DNA of 64,000 nucleotides from Aporrectodea caliginosa (lineage: Eukaryota; Annelida; Clitellata; Crassiclitellata; Lumbricidae): assembly GCA_020284085.1 (NCBI GenBank), contig JACEVL010000415.1, positions 2,912,227-2,976,226 on the forward strand. Direction: 5' to 3'. Below, piece by piece: positions 1 through 10,382 of this stretch. Position 1 is the stretch's first letter. Each line of letters starts with the position of its first letter. Below the pieces are notes generated by a model. That model saw only the letters and a list, made by a program, of their open reading frames with translations. It had not been told where the DNA came from and searched no databases. Both the position numbers and the translations under genes were made by a program.

Positions 1-1572
1 TTTATGCTGTCTCAGCCAGTCCATTCCTAACATAGGCTCGACGATCTGGTCAGAGACCAAGAACGTAGTGGGAATTGCAAACCCACGCCACATCTTAATT
101 TGGACAGCTACCTCCCCAAGCACCCTAATTTCAGTACCATTAGCAGCCATCAACACGCGACTACAAGGAGTCAGTTCTAAACCCACTACAGCGGAATGCG
201 GCACCAAACTCACCTCTGATCCGGTGTCGACCAGACAGAGTTGTGTTCCTCCGTTGATGGTTCCTCGGATGTATATGGCGTTGCTTCCTCCTTGAACGGC
301 TGACCTCTGGCGAGTGGTGTGGTTCCTTACGACGTCTTCTTCCTCCGATGACGGGACTCCTGGTTCGGCGGTGGCGTCTTGGCGTCGAAAGCGTCGGCCC
401 TGACGGCAGTTTCTGGCGAAATGACCGGCTCTTCCACAGTTGAAGCAGGTCAAGGTTCTTCCTCGGTCGCGCTGGTTGTTCCCGAAGCTGGGTGCTTCGC
501 GTCTCGGTTCCGTGTCTCGGTTGGTGCTGCTTCGTAGCTCGGCGAATTGACGATTGAAGCGTTCCTCCATGTCCATCTGCCACTTGCGCTGACTCTCAAG
601 TTGTGCAGCAAGGAACCGGTCCAGTTGAGACTGCGTCGGACTGTTCGTCTCCGTTCCCTGGGTCCCTCGGACGCGGTTAGGTGCTCTCCGTCGATCCTCC
701 TGTTCGGTTGTGCGCTGGTATGCTTCCAGCCGTAACGCCGTGCGATAAGCCTCGTCCAATGTTTTTGGTTCACGCTCCCGGACTTTCAAGGATAGCTCGC
801 GGTCGTGCATCGACTCCAAGAATGCGTCCCGTGCGATGATCTCGGTTGTCTCATTTGACGGTACTGGATACGCCAACACAACCAACCGACGTATCTCGTG
901 AAGCAGGTTGCTCAGTGTCTCTTCCGTCCTCTGGCGTCGATAATGCAGTTGTGCCCTGAACGTCTCCGCTTGTCCTTCGGAGCCGTACCTCTGGCGGAGT
1001 CGACCGACTAATTCTTCGTAGGTGACGTCCTGCCTCGCACCAAAGTCCCATAATAACTGCGTGGCAGCCTTCTCCAGAGCGCAGCGCAGAAAGTCCACAC
1101 GATCCGCTGACGTCCACCCATTGTGCCTGGCGCACACGTCGAATTGAGCGAGAAAGGACTCTAGTGAACCGGTTCCGTCAAACTTTCCCGGCTTGATTGA
1201 AGTCGTTTTCTGGCCGATCAAGCGACGAAGATCTTCAGAGAGTTTCGGATCGGTTGCGGTGTTCTCCGAAATCTGCACCGTTTTTCGTTCAGAGCGTCTT
1301 CTCGGCGGCAGGTCTCGGACTTTGAAATCGAGGTCTTCCCAGAATCGACTCGATTCGTCTCGTAACTGTTCTAAAGCTTCCGTTGCTTCCCTCACGGCGG
1401 GCGTCGAAATCATCGGATAGCCAGCCGGTTCGGCAAAGTCAATGCCTTCGAGCTGGAACCTGGACTCCGTCGTCGTTCTCTTCACAAACGGCGTAGAACT
1501 GCTTGGCTGACGATGCGGCGGTTCTCCCACGTCCACCAGACTGTATTCGACGGTTGATTGCTCGTCTGTCAT
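1..1572 (-). CDS. Ty3/gypsy-type retrotransposon Gag-protease, C-terminus beyond the window edge
   Basis: The minus strand is open without a stop from 1698 to base 1. The first in-frame ATG is at 1572-1570, giving at least 524 residues. Residues about 130-260 look like a retrotransposon Gag (capsid-like) domain. A CX2CX4HX4C zinc knuckle follows with Cys 376, Cys 379, His 384 and Cys 389, reading CFNCGRAGHFARNC. Next comes an aspartic protease with the catalytic LVDTGSE motif (Asp about residue 449) and a later MLGMDW segment, which is the usual order in Metaviridae (Gag packages RNA, protease cleaves the polyprotein). Reverse transcriptase, RNase H and integrase should lie to the left, outside the window. 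A frame this long with no stop or frameshift implies a young copy. The TATA box and LTR-like region lie upstream at 1.74-2.57 kb. Assignment to Ty3/gypsy rests on motif order; the clade is not resolved. Confidence 0.88.
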   Translation of the reverse strand, partial: MTDEQSTVEYSLVDVGEPPHRQPSSSTPFVKRTTTESRFQLEGIDFAEPAGYPMISTPAVREATEALEQLRDESSRFWEDLDFKVRDLPPRRRSERKTVQISENTATDPKLSEDLRRLIGQKTTSIKPGKFDGTGSLESFLAQFDVCARHNGWTSADRVDFLRCALEKAATQLLWDFGARQDVTYEELVGRLRQRYGSEGQAETFRAQLHYRRQRTEETLSNLLHEIRRLVVLAYPVPSNETTEIIARDAFLESMHDRELSLKVREREPKTLDEAYRTALRLEAYQRTTEQEDRRRAPNRVRGTQGTETNSPTQSQLDRFLAAQLESQRKWQMDMEERFNRQFAELRSSTNRDTEPRREAPSFGNNQRDRGRTLTCFNCGRAGHFARNCRQGRRFRRQDATAEPGVPSSEEEDVVRNHTTRQRSAVQGGSNAIYIRGTINGGTQLCLVDTGSEVSLVPHSAVVGLELTPCSRVLMAANGTEIRVLGEVAVQIKMWRGFAIPTTFLVSDQIVEPMLGMDWLRQHK

Positions 1573-1686
1573 CCTGGAACTTCCGTTGGCGGTTGTCGAC
1601 TCGTGACGCTGTGACCAAAACTGCGTACCCCACTTCTGGTACCAGTTTGTCGGGAAACCAGGGGTCTTCTTCTCTATTCGTCTTCT

Positions 1687-1760
1687 TTGCTGAGTGGTTC
1701 AAGGCTCTACCAGGATGCCGAAACCCCAGGCCTCAACAAAGGTTGTCCGGTTCGACTCTC
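1687..1760 (+). other. Degenerate tRNA-like sequence next to the gag leader
   Basis: TTGCTGAGTGG (1687-1697) resembles a Pol III A box and GGTTCGACTCT (1749-1759) matches a B box at 10 of 11 positions. The T-stem pairs poorly, so this is not an intact tRNA. It lies between the gag start and the presumed LTR, where a primer-binding site is expected. On the minus strand TGGTAGAGCC (about 1712-1721) is one possible primer-binding site, but no LTR end CA lies directly beside it. It could equally be a tRNA pseudogene or SINE head. Confidence 0.25.
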
Positions 1761-2077
1761 GTGGTCTATCGAGAGGTTTGAATGATCAACAGCGACACAC
1801 TCACACACGTAGAACACCGCTTTAATAGTTCTTCTCATCGACGATTGACAGAATCACATCAACAGGCAACTTGACATCGAGAGAGAACTGCACATCTGCT
1901 TCCTCGTCACTCCTATCATCAAGCAGGCCCTCTAGCGACAGCGTCTCGGATGGCTGGTCCGTAGATCGACGGCAGGTCCTCTTCAGACTCCACCAAGACT
2001 GCGAGGCCGATGCAAAGCTCGAGGCCGAATCTTCAGGCGGTCTTCTCCAGACTGACTATCCCATGGCCAACCCCTGC

Positions 2078-2085
2078 CTTATATA
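2078..2085 (-). promoter_or_regulatory. TATA box of the retrotransposon LTR
   Basis: The minus strand reads TATATAAG, a full match to TATAWAAG. Initiation about 25-30 bases downstream (near 2050) would place the start about 480 bases before the gag ATG. Confidence 0.5.
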
Positions 2086-2139
2086 CCTATCAGAGGTGCA
2101 GAAAACCCTGGTGCCCCCACACCTTTTCCATGCGGTGCA

Positions 2140-2400
2140 ACTAGAAATGGCACCGGTGCAATATCTCAAAATGGCACCGGTGGTGCAGTTTCTCAAAAGA
2201 GCACCGGTGGTGCAGTTTTACCGGCCGGTGCTACCTACTCACCACAGGGTATATCTTAAATTGGCACCGGTGCAGTTTTACCAGCAAGTGCTATATGTAA
2301 ACCACATGATATATCCTATAATGGCACCGGTGCAGTTTCACCAGCAATTGCTATATATAAAGCACAGGACATTTCCTAAAATGGCTCCGGTGCAGTTTGC
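2140..2400. repeat. Tandem 60-bp repeats with a GCACCGGTGC palindrome
   Basis: The perfect palindrome GCACCGGTGC occurs at 2150, 2264 and 2324, with a one-base variant at 2384 and expanded forms (GCACCGGTGGTGC) at 2174 and 2201. The last three are spaced exactly 60 bases apart and share flanks such as ATGGCACCGGTGCAGTTT and CCAGCAAxTGCTATAT. They lie just upstream of the LTR TATA box and are probably U3 enhancer repeats. The open + frame here is a by-product of the 60-bp period. Confidence 0.75.
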
Positions 2401-2469
2401 AGCTCTCTCGGTGTCAATATCAACAGGTACCAATCAAAAATCGCACCAACACAATTATCAAACATCGGT

Positions 2470-2564
2470 GCCCCATAGAGTGCCGAATCAGCTAGTCTAC
2501 CTATAGCAGCTCAATAGGAGGTGACTTAAAATCGCACCACGGCGCCCCATAGAGTGCCAAGTCA
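2470..2564. repeat. Direct repeat pair
   Basis: GCCCCATAGAGTGCC followed by GAATCA or AAGTCA occurs at 2470 and 2544, a 74-base spacing. It lies at the outer edge of the LTR-like region and may be another degenerate U3 repeat. Confidence 0.45.
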
Positions 2565-2640
2565 ATTACGAATTTCGCAACAAAGGAAAGACAAAGCCTA
2601 CTGGTAAAGTATCCCCGAGTGCCTGTAGAAATTTCATTTG

Positions 2641-2765
2641 TGTCCAAGTAGCCTACTTAGGTCTCAAGTACGAGTACAAGTACTTAGGTCTCCAGTACAA
2701 GTTCAAGTACTTAAAGACTGTACTCAAATTGCACTTGAGTACAAGTACAGGTACCAATACTACAC
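2641..2765. repeat. AAGTAC/GTACTT low-complexity repeat
   Basis: Alternating AAGTAC, AGTACAAGTAC and GTACTTAGGTCTC motifs form many short overlapping palindromes. It may be the terminal region of an old transposon; no frame or boundary was identified. Confidence 0.5.
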
Positions 2766-3645
2766 CTCTGCACACAATAGTTCACGAAAGAAGTTAATCA
2801 TCATGAAAATAATTACATTTTTCCTCCATGATATTGCCGATTTTTAAGCAAATTCGCATATTTTCACAAATTCTAAAATTTTGTGCCGGGGGCAAGGCTT
2901 AGCCTTTTTTAATTGGTCTGAAACTTGGTACAGTTGTACAAAGTGATAAATGGAATGGGAAAATCGCCGGGGAGCAATACTTTGTGGAACTTTTTAAAAT
3001 CCATTACATTCTGGAGCACCCTACTACGCAGTCATCTCAAAGAGTGCTTTGGCCTTGAGGCGTGAACCAGAGTCCCTAAGGTGCACTGTTCAGTCACCAG
3101 TGGCAGTAGGCCTAATAACTTGTGGCGAACACCTCCCACATCGAAGCGAACTCAATGTATAGAATGCTAGTGAAGGAGGTCAGAAGCCAGAGCGGTAGAT
3201 AGTAGTCAGCGTCAGTTGACCACGGGCAGTAGACTAGTAGTATATAACCTCAAGTGTCCTTGGCCGATCTAGTATGGGAACGATGCAGGGCCTTAGAGCG
3301 CTTTTGAAAGTATACTTGGCCTATAGGCTACGATATCTTCGCTGTTAAGAAATTGCCGAAGGAGGAGGAATGCCAGAACTCGGTGGCAGTGAGAATGTCA
3401 GGGTCGTGGGCAGCGATGGTCTTTGCAACGTCGAGGAACGGAGGAAGTCACGTCCAAGTGGCCGAAATTCCCTCTCCCTCGCAGCCTGATCTTCCCACTC
3501 ACAACGTATACAGTCGATGCACTCATCATCTATAGCCGAGTAAACATCTTGCAAACATCTATTCGACTCTCAAGATGTCAGGTGCGTCTTAAGGCGGAAA
3601 ACCTTTGCAGCAGACGTTCCGCTAACGCCTCGAATGAATCTTCCG
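2766..3645. other. No gene seen
   Basis: AT-rich intergenic sequence. Short frames on both strands at 3345-3560 show no recognisable family and no splice context. Confidence 0.5.
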
Positions 3646-3766
<121 letters not shown>

Positions 3767-3832
3767 CTTTTCTTTATTAAGCGCCTGACAAACGCACTGC
3801 GCTGTACATTTACATTTAGATTAAGAATTTTC
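3767..3832 (-). mobile_element. SINE 3'-end fragment
   Basis: TCTTTTCTTTATT(G)AAGCGCCTGACAAACGCACTGCGCTG followed by ACATTTACAT matches 60734-60785, the tail of a tRNA-headed SINE in RAD18 intron 2. Only the 3' part is present; no tRNA-like head is found further right, so the copy is 5'-truncated. Confidence 0.65.
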
Positions 3833-4814
3833 TAAAAGAAACCAGATTTACGCTACACAGTTCCAATCAGTAAAAATTTGCCTACTCTTCATTTGCATTT
3901 CTTCTAATTAATATAATTTAACACATGAAACATGTACGTCCTACACGTTCACCATCGTGAACCGCAAGTTATAAAATACATGTATATATATATATATATG
4001 TATATATATATACACACACGTATAGTCATATGCACATAAACTGCATGCATTTGTATAAACACATGAACTGTTTTTATTTGCCCACGGGCACAGTGTATCA
4101 CAGTACATGGCAGGGTCCTTAACACAGTCATTTCTCTCTGTGGCATCCTGTCTGCTGTGCAATATATATAGTGGGCTGATTGGATAGGGAGAGCCCGCTC
4201 TGCTGCATGCGATGTATTACCAGCCAACGACACAACGCTGGTTATATCGCTAAGCCTGACCGATGGGATGCCTGTATAAACAACACTGGTCACCCCATAT
4301 ACATTACACTTAAGTGTATACATAATGTTAGCGGGGTCATTATTCACATGCCTGCATATATATATATATCGTGGCCCCCATATCACCCGCAGTAAGGTGA
4401 TATTTTGTGGCCTGCGTGTTCGTTTACGTTCTATCGGTATACATATCATCAAGCCTATATATATAATCATGCTGAAGGCCTTCGTCATAGATACGAAGGC
4501 GTTGTTAAACATCCTCCGACTCTTGTTTACGTTTGCGGTGAAGATGCCAGCTGTGGGGCTCTGGAACTGAAGCCCCCTAGTCAAAATTTCGTACCAACCA
4601 CCCAAACGAATAATTCATCCATAAACAATTTATGAGTGTACAGGAACAAACATTGGCCCATAAAATGAGTCATTTCATACACCGTAAAGTTTGAAGGTTC
4701 GTTCAATTATTAGCTTAAAAATAAATCTCTCGTAGGACCAACCAGCAGATGGCAGGACTGCATTAGCCTATGTTGTTATTCAGAGGAAAACCCAGTTTGT
4801 TCTTTAATTGTATA
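3833..4814. other. No gene seen; short TA tracts
   Basis: Contains TATATA tracts at about 3978-4012 and 4355-4370. Several short overlapping frames on both strands show no recognisable domain. Confidence 0.5.
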
Positions 4815-5119
4815 CGTCGTACCAGCTGATGAGCATAGACTATAAAATTATGCAAACGCTGCTGCTGAAAGTTTTCGACGCCAATCATCGTCGTTATGAC
4901 GGCGTCGTTAAATAAATGTTATCAACCGGCTGCTGAAAGTTCTACTTGAATTCGCATCATCAGGATGTCATCAGTCATCTCTCCTCGTAAAGTGCAACAC
5001 CCTGAAGGCACAGTCCTTTATCTATGCCATAAATATTAACATTTATGTTCATCGGCGCAATAACAGTCACTAGAATTGAAATATATGCATGTATGTATGT
5101 ATGTATGTATGTATGTATG

Positions 5120-5156
<37 letters not shown>

Positions 5157-5575
5157 GTATGCATATATATATGTATGTATATAGTATGTATGTATGTATG
5201 TATGTATGTACGTATACGTATGTATCTATATGTTATGCATTTATCTATGTTATGTATGTATACATGTATTTATGTATGTCTGTATGTATGCATATATGTA
5301 TGTATGTATTTGTTTATATACATGTATGTGTAGGAATGAGTGATTGTAAGCCCTACGTATTTCATGCTCACATATCGAAAGAGTAAGATACACTAGAACT
5401 AAAGTCCAGATAACTTACTGCTAATATTTATGGCATAGATAAAGGACTGTGCCTTCAGGGTGTTGCATTTCACGAGGAGAGATGACTGATGACATCCTGC
5501 TGATGCGAATTGAAGTAGAACTTTCACCAGCAGCGTTTGCTTAATTTTATAGTTTATGCTCAGCAGCTGCTGACT
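4815..5575. mobile_element. Hairpin-forming MITE-like element with (TATG)n loop
   Basis: The left arm (about 4821-5040) and right arm (about 5423-5572) are inverted copies. Both contain TGAGCATA, CAAACGCTGCTG, GATGTCATCAGTCATCTCTC, CACCCTGAAGGCACAGTC and TTTATCTATGCCATAAATA. The left arm has about 60 extra bases (4879-4938) that repeat CTGCTGAAAGTT. The loop is a TATG/TATA microsatellite (5079-5335). No target duplication was found and no coding frame is credible; the YVCMYV-type frames are microsatellite translations. Confidence 0.75.
5079..5335. repeat. (TATG)n/(TATA)n microsatellite
   Basis: Impure GTAT repeats of about 255 bases at the centre of the hairpin element. Confidence 0.9.
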
Positions 5576-6431
5576 TCTAATATTACTATTCATGATCCGT
5601 AGGTTGTGTTAGATATCTATGGTTCCATTGAATCTGTGGTGCGATGTTTAGACTGGTCGCAAGAGAGGCTAAGGGTCGACTCTGTCTGTCTAGACTCTAG
5701 ACGGAGTCGGATCTACTGCTATTGAAGTCTATTGAGACAGATTGGGTCTTTGGTCTCCGACGTTCCATATATAGATACACGTGCTATTATAATATTAGGG
5801 CCCATATTGTGTGAAACTCGGCCAATGCCCTGTTAGATCATAGATGGTGCCAGTTGCAAGCCTGGCTAAACAAGGAGGGCAACGGTGATTAATGGTTGTC
5901 CCGCCTGTGAATAAGTTGGTTCCCTCGACTTCGCTTTTTCGGGATTATGATTATCGAGGAGCCGTCATCACGTGATCACCGTCGCTGGTCAACACCTGAC
6001 CCAAAAGATCTCTCTGGAGATATCCACCTCATCGTCATTCGTCAAGCCACAGCGGACCTTGTTTCGTCCTGAAGTCGTTGTACGTATTCCGTTCCACCCA
6101 TCCTTTGGGAGCCACGGTATTGTGTAAAATTTACTTTCTTGTAGCCTTGTGCAACTTTTTTTAGGTGTCTCTGAACTTTGTCACGTTTTCTAGACCTTCG
6201 ATTTGTACAATTGCAGCTGTTTAAATGTATAATGCAGATTGATTCATATTCTTTAAGAATATGAGCTGAAATTGTGGAAGAAAATATGACTTACTTACGG
6301 ATATTAACCTAGTATTAAATTACTTCACAACAGTGTCTTCCATTTGAGACTTTATGAGAAGCTTATAGCAGTTACAAATGATCGGTTTTATACGGTTAAG
6401 GCCGCGTTTTGCCCCAACCAGGTCTTCAATG
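5576..6431. other. No gene seen
   Basis: About 850 bases with no long frame, repeat array or transposon end recognised. Confidence 0.5.
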
Positions 6432-6441
6432 GGTTACGTAT

Positions 6442-6537
6442 CGATAGTCCGAAGGTTCGATAGTCCGAAGGTTCGATAGTCCGAAGGTTCGATAGTCCGA
6501 AGGTTCGATAATCCGAAGGTTCGATAGTCCGAAGATT
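6442..6537. repeat. 16-bp satellite, six units (left arm)
   Basis: Six tandem copies of CGATAGTCCGAAGGTT; unit five reads CGATAATCC and unit six ends GATT before TCATGGTAAAACAT. Confidence 0.95.
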
Positions 6538-6644
6538 TCATGGTAAAACATAATTTATGTATGTTTACATATATATGTATATGTACAGTATATGTATATA
6601 TATGCATGTATATGTATATATATGTTTGCATATGTATATATATA

Positions 6645-7704
6645 TTAGGGTGGTCCTTAGAAATAAAAGTGTGAATCTATTGTTCGCCAAGGTGCCATTC
6701 GGTTCCATTTCATCCAGAAACATCACACAAAAAGTTGTATGAAAAAATATTAATATTTAGGACTCGCACAACACCATCAAAGTTTTACCCCTTATCAAAT
6801 ATAGGAACACTTGAAAAGTAAGCATAATAGTTGTAATCAACCATGAAAAGTGAACACTTAAACCAGGAATAAATTCAACTGCCTGTAGTAGGTCTAGATT
6901 ATAACACAATGACATTTATTGCATGCCTGGTTACTTGTGATTACACTGATTAGTGATAAAAATTATTTATTAGAGTTTTTATTATTGTTGAGGAAATGGT
7001 AAAAAGTTAATAACTTCTACAAATATGGGGAAATTCTGAAAATAACACATCATTTTATTCCGTTTTAAGAGCTCTTTCTAGCGGTATACTGAATGGCAGT
7101 TAATTAGTTTTCAATTAGAATATTTTACAAGAAAACCTACAATTTTCTCGAAAAACGCTTTGTCTCGTAACTTTGGCCCTCTGGTGGGGGCGGAAGACAT
7201 TAATATTTTTTTTAAATTTTAACAGTTTTTGAGCCATGCCATTGGGCAACTTTTGGTTGCTATTACTTTTCGAATTTCTAATTTTTACTTTATTTCCACT
7301 GCACCCTTTTGTGTATGCTTGTTCGAATTGATTTGTGGTTATCGGTCTCAGGAACTCACGGATCAAATACCACTAAAATGCCAATGAAAATAAATAATAA
7401 ACAATCAACGAGAGCATAAACACTGTAGAAATTATTTTAAAGTTGTGCTTAAGTTAAATCATCCAGCCTTTCTGTTTAAATCTACACATAGGTCCAAAAA
7501 TGCGAATCAAATACATTTACTCGAAATGACGAAAATTATTTGTAAAAATCAAAATTTCAAAGACGTTGTGCGAGTCCTAGATATTGTTCGATCCGGATAA
7601 TTTTTGGGCTACATTACTTTTAAACCAATTGGCACGGAATGCCGGGTTGGCGAAATTAAACAACTGAAGTTGAAAATTTTCCATTAGAGATGCGACCACC
7701 CTAA
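6645..7704. mobile_element. Long-TIR DNA transposon, non-coding copy (TTAGGGTGGTC termini)
   Basis: Starts TTAGGGTGGTCC and ends GACCACCCTAA, flanked by TATATA on both sides. Beyond the 11-bp perfect terminus the ends stay related for about 140 bases, for example TAGGACTCGCACAAC near 6762 and its reverse complement GTTGTGCGAGTCCTA near 7565. The interior is AT-rich with no credible transposase frame. It shares termini with the larger element at 8066-9582. Confidence 0.75.
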
Positions 7705-8065
7705 TATATATGTTTGTATAAACAACATATAATTTATGTATATGTGCAATTGTACATATATAGGTATATGTACAGCATATGTATAATATATATATGCTTA
7801 CACATACCTATAGTCCTATACATATACACACATACATATATATGTACATATGCATATACACACACACATATATATATACATAAGTACATATGTACGTAAA
7901 TACATATATATAGATGTACATAAACACATACATCTATATACATGACATGTATAGTATACACATGCAAATATACATATAGATACGTACGTATGTGTATATA
8001 CATACATATACATATATATATATATTCACATCTGCACACATAGTTATATATATCATATATATATA
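7705..8065. repeat. TA/TACA microsatellite core
   Basis: ATATAC, ATACAC and TATG repeats between the two long-TIR elements, part of the composite core. The tyrosine/isoleucine-rich frames here are microsatellite translations. Confidence 0.85.
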
Positions 8066-9582
8066 TTAGGGTGGTCCACAAAAATAAAAATCGAGCTAGA
8101 AACCAAGACACCCCCTACATTTTGTACACTTGTCATTTGTATTATTCTGAGAAAATTTCAGGTTCCTACTCCAACTGGAAGATGATGCTCAATGACGTCA
8201 ACTTACAACAATAGTCGTCGTTATGTAGATGCGTGGGCCTAATGTGTTACAAATTGTGATTATCTTGGCAGCCTTCTTATGCAATGATGTAGTTTAGTTC
8301 CTCTACTTACTTGTTTATATTTTGAACTTAGTACACAGTTCTTATTACAGATCTTGCTATATTTCCTGTTTATACACAGACATTTAGCTTAAATGTATTT
8401 TCATTGACATGTGTACAAAACGTAGGCCTATAGGCTACTGTTTATGCAACACAATTCCAGTATTCATATCTTTGATTGCATTTCATCAGCATTCTGCAGC
8501 AATTCATGCATTCATACATTATTCAAACATACATATATACAATTATACATATAATCATACATGTATATATCCATACATACATACAAGCATACATAGATAT
8601 TGCTTACATTCATTCATACATGTACATACATACATGGATACAAACGTGCATATAAAGACATACATACATACATACATACATACATGCGTACATACATACA
8701 CAGAAAGCTAATAAGGTACATGCTGTCAGTAATAGCTGAATTTATACCAGACTTTGCCTTGGTGATTGACTTGGGATGGTAAAAATCCTTCCTGATATTT
8801 CTTGAATCGAAGACATGGACCGCCTACCGGTACTGGTTTCTGGAGGTTGCAAAAATAAGCTACTTGGAATTTTAAATTTTACCTCTGGAACAGGATATAA
8901 CGAAGCCAAGGCTATTTATAATCTGCTAGAAGCATGGAAGTTGACTAAAAAATCATCCCATGAGCTTTGACACTACTTCTTTGAACACTGTTCGCTTCAA
9001 CGGACATATGTTATGGACAAATGATTGGTCGATAGCTCCTGTGGTTGGCTTGCAGTCAAAATATCATAAAACTGATCTTAGCCAAGTTTTTCATTTTGTT
9101 CAGCGGTCTCTCAGGTTCCCCATACATTTCAATCTTCAAGGGATTTAAAACTGCCTAGGAAAATGTGACGCATGACAAATTTCGGGGACTAGTAGAAGTC
9201 CGATATAGATGCAGTGCTGAAGAAATGAAATTCTGGTACACATACTTCTTGGGACACGATTTGATTGTACCAAGGCTGATTATTTATACTGTTTCCTTGC
9301 AGCAAATATGTTGCTGACACGACATAAGTACTGTTTTTATAATGGTAACTTCGTAATCTTATCATACATTACGATTACAAGACGTTAAGCATATTTTCAA
9401 GCCAATCGCTCTTCTTGTTCGACATGGAAAAAGGAAAGGTCTGTGAGCACCGTCTTCCAGTTGGAGTAGGACGCTAAAATTTTGCTAGAATGATACAATT
9501 AACAAGTGTAAAAAAAGTGAGGGGGTGTCGTGAAATTTAGCTTCAACTTCATTTTTTACCATATGATAATGAACCACCCTAA
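8066..9582 (+). mobile_element. Long-TIR DNA transposon with broken transposase-like gene
   Basis: Starts TTAGGGTGGTCC and ends GAACCACCCTAA within TATATA. The inverted repeats extend about 130-145 bases: GACACCCCCT, ACACTTGT, GTATxATTCT and TCCTACTCCAACTGGAAGA occur near the left end and, reverse-complemented, near the right end. The interior holds a degraded protein-coding region (about 8770-9300) and an ATAC microsatellite (about 8560-8695). Of the two members of this family in the window, this is the better template for the autonomous form. Confidence 0.75.
8770..9300 (+). pseudogene. Degraded transposase-like gene of the TTAGGGTGGTC element
   Basis: Translated piecewise across frameshifts and stops, the region shows WDGK, then DRLPVLVSGG, KLLGI, TSGTG, EAWKLT, FDTTSLNT with NG nearby, LLWLAC, and a downstream SGSPYISIFKGF-like stretch. 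I recognise this motif order (WDGKxLPD, DRLPVLVS, GTG, FDTTxSNTG, LACRHH) from uncharacterised repeat-encoded proteins in many invertebrates, but cannot assign a named transposase superfamily. The Asp in FDTT could belong to an RNase-H-like catalytic core, which is inference. At least three frame changes and several stops show that it is inactive. Confidence 0.55.
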
Positions 9583-9629
9583 TATATATACTTATATCCA
9601 TATATATATAACATATATACATGTATATA

Positions 9630-10089
9630 GGGGCTGTCCATAAATGACGTCACGCAATTTTGGCCGATTTTAACCCTCCCTTTCCCCTCATCACACTTCG
9701 TCACAAAAAGTGACACCCCCTCTGAAAATGACGTCACAAAGCTCTGACCCCCTAAAACCAAATTTCCATGGCAAAGCCAAATGCTCCTTCATGGAACAAA
9801 TAGGGAAAGCATGAATATTTTAAAATCTAACGGTAACCAAATATTGAAATAATTAAAATTATTAATAATGGTGCCCATATACATTAAAATAATTTTAAAA
9901 ATACTGAAAATTTAATCCTCAAAATTAGTGCTGTTATTAGTAAAATTAAATTGTTGTTAATTGTTAAATTTAATAACATAGACCTGATGTGACGTCACAC
10001 TTCTCAGACCCCACCCCCATGTCACACATCGTCACAAATTTCCGACCACCCGACCCCCTAGGTGCGTGACGTCATTTATGGACGACCCC
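9630..10089. mobile_element. MITE with GACGTCA-rich terminal inverted repeats
   Basis: The left end reads GGGGCTGTCCATAAATGACG and continues TCACGCA. The right end, reverse-complemented, starts GGGGTCGTCCATAAATGACG and continues TCACGCA, so about 25 of 27 terminal bases match. Further GACGTCAC and GTCACA motifs are mirrored inside. At 460 bp it has no coding capacity. It is inserted in TATATA sequence; the exact duplication is obscured by the repeat. Confidence 0.8.
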
Positions 10090-10185
10090 ATAGATATAAA
10101 TACATATGTATACAAACATGCTTATATTATATACATATAATGTACATACATATGTACATATACATATATGTTTTTTAGCATGACA

Positions 10186-10382
10186 CTTTCGGACTATCGA
10201 ACCTTCGGACTATCGAACCTTCGGACAAGGAATTTTATCAACGTAAATTACGGGATTACCCATATACATATATTTCTACATAGCCTATATGTTTTACCAT
10301 GCAATCTTCGGACTATCGAACCTTCGGACTATCGAACCTTCGGATTATCGAACCTTCGGACTATCGAACCTTCGGACTATCG
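10186..10382. repeat. 16-bp satellite, two blocks (right arm)
   Basis: AACCTTCGGACTATCG is tandem in five units at 10303-10382 and about 2.5 units at 10186-10226, in inverse orientation to 6442-6537. One unit carries the same variant base (GGATTATCG) as a left-arm unit. The open frame across it is a repeat translation. Confidence 0.9.

Larger units (their letters stand above)
1740..2570 (-). mobile_element. Probable 5' LTR (U3-R-U5) of the Ty3/gypsy element
   Basis: The region sits upstream of gag on the minus strand. It contains a consensus TATA box (2078-2085), tandem repeats upstream of that box where U3 enhancers lie, and an ATTAAA-type signal on the minus strand near 1820-1828 that could serve in R. 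Exact LTR ends cannot be fixed because the second LTR is outside the window. Confidence 0.5.

Noticed and set aside
161..583. 140-residue basic frame on the minus strand
   Set aside because: Wrong reading frame over the Gag zinc knuckle and protease; the frame with CCHC and DTG motifs is the real one.
1871..2506. 211-residue frame on the + strand
   Set aside because: It runs antisense through the LTR, and its internal repeats come from the 60-bp tandem units.
5045..5386. Tyrosine/methionine/cysteine-rich frames on the + strand
   Set aside because: Translation of a TATG microsatellite; similar frames at 7714-8111 and 56086-57074 were rejected for the same reason.
6442..6537. Regular short repeats as a CRISPR-like array
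   Set aside because: The 16-bp units are contiguous with no spacers, and the genome is animal.
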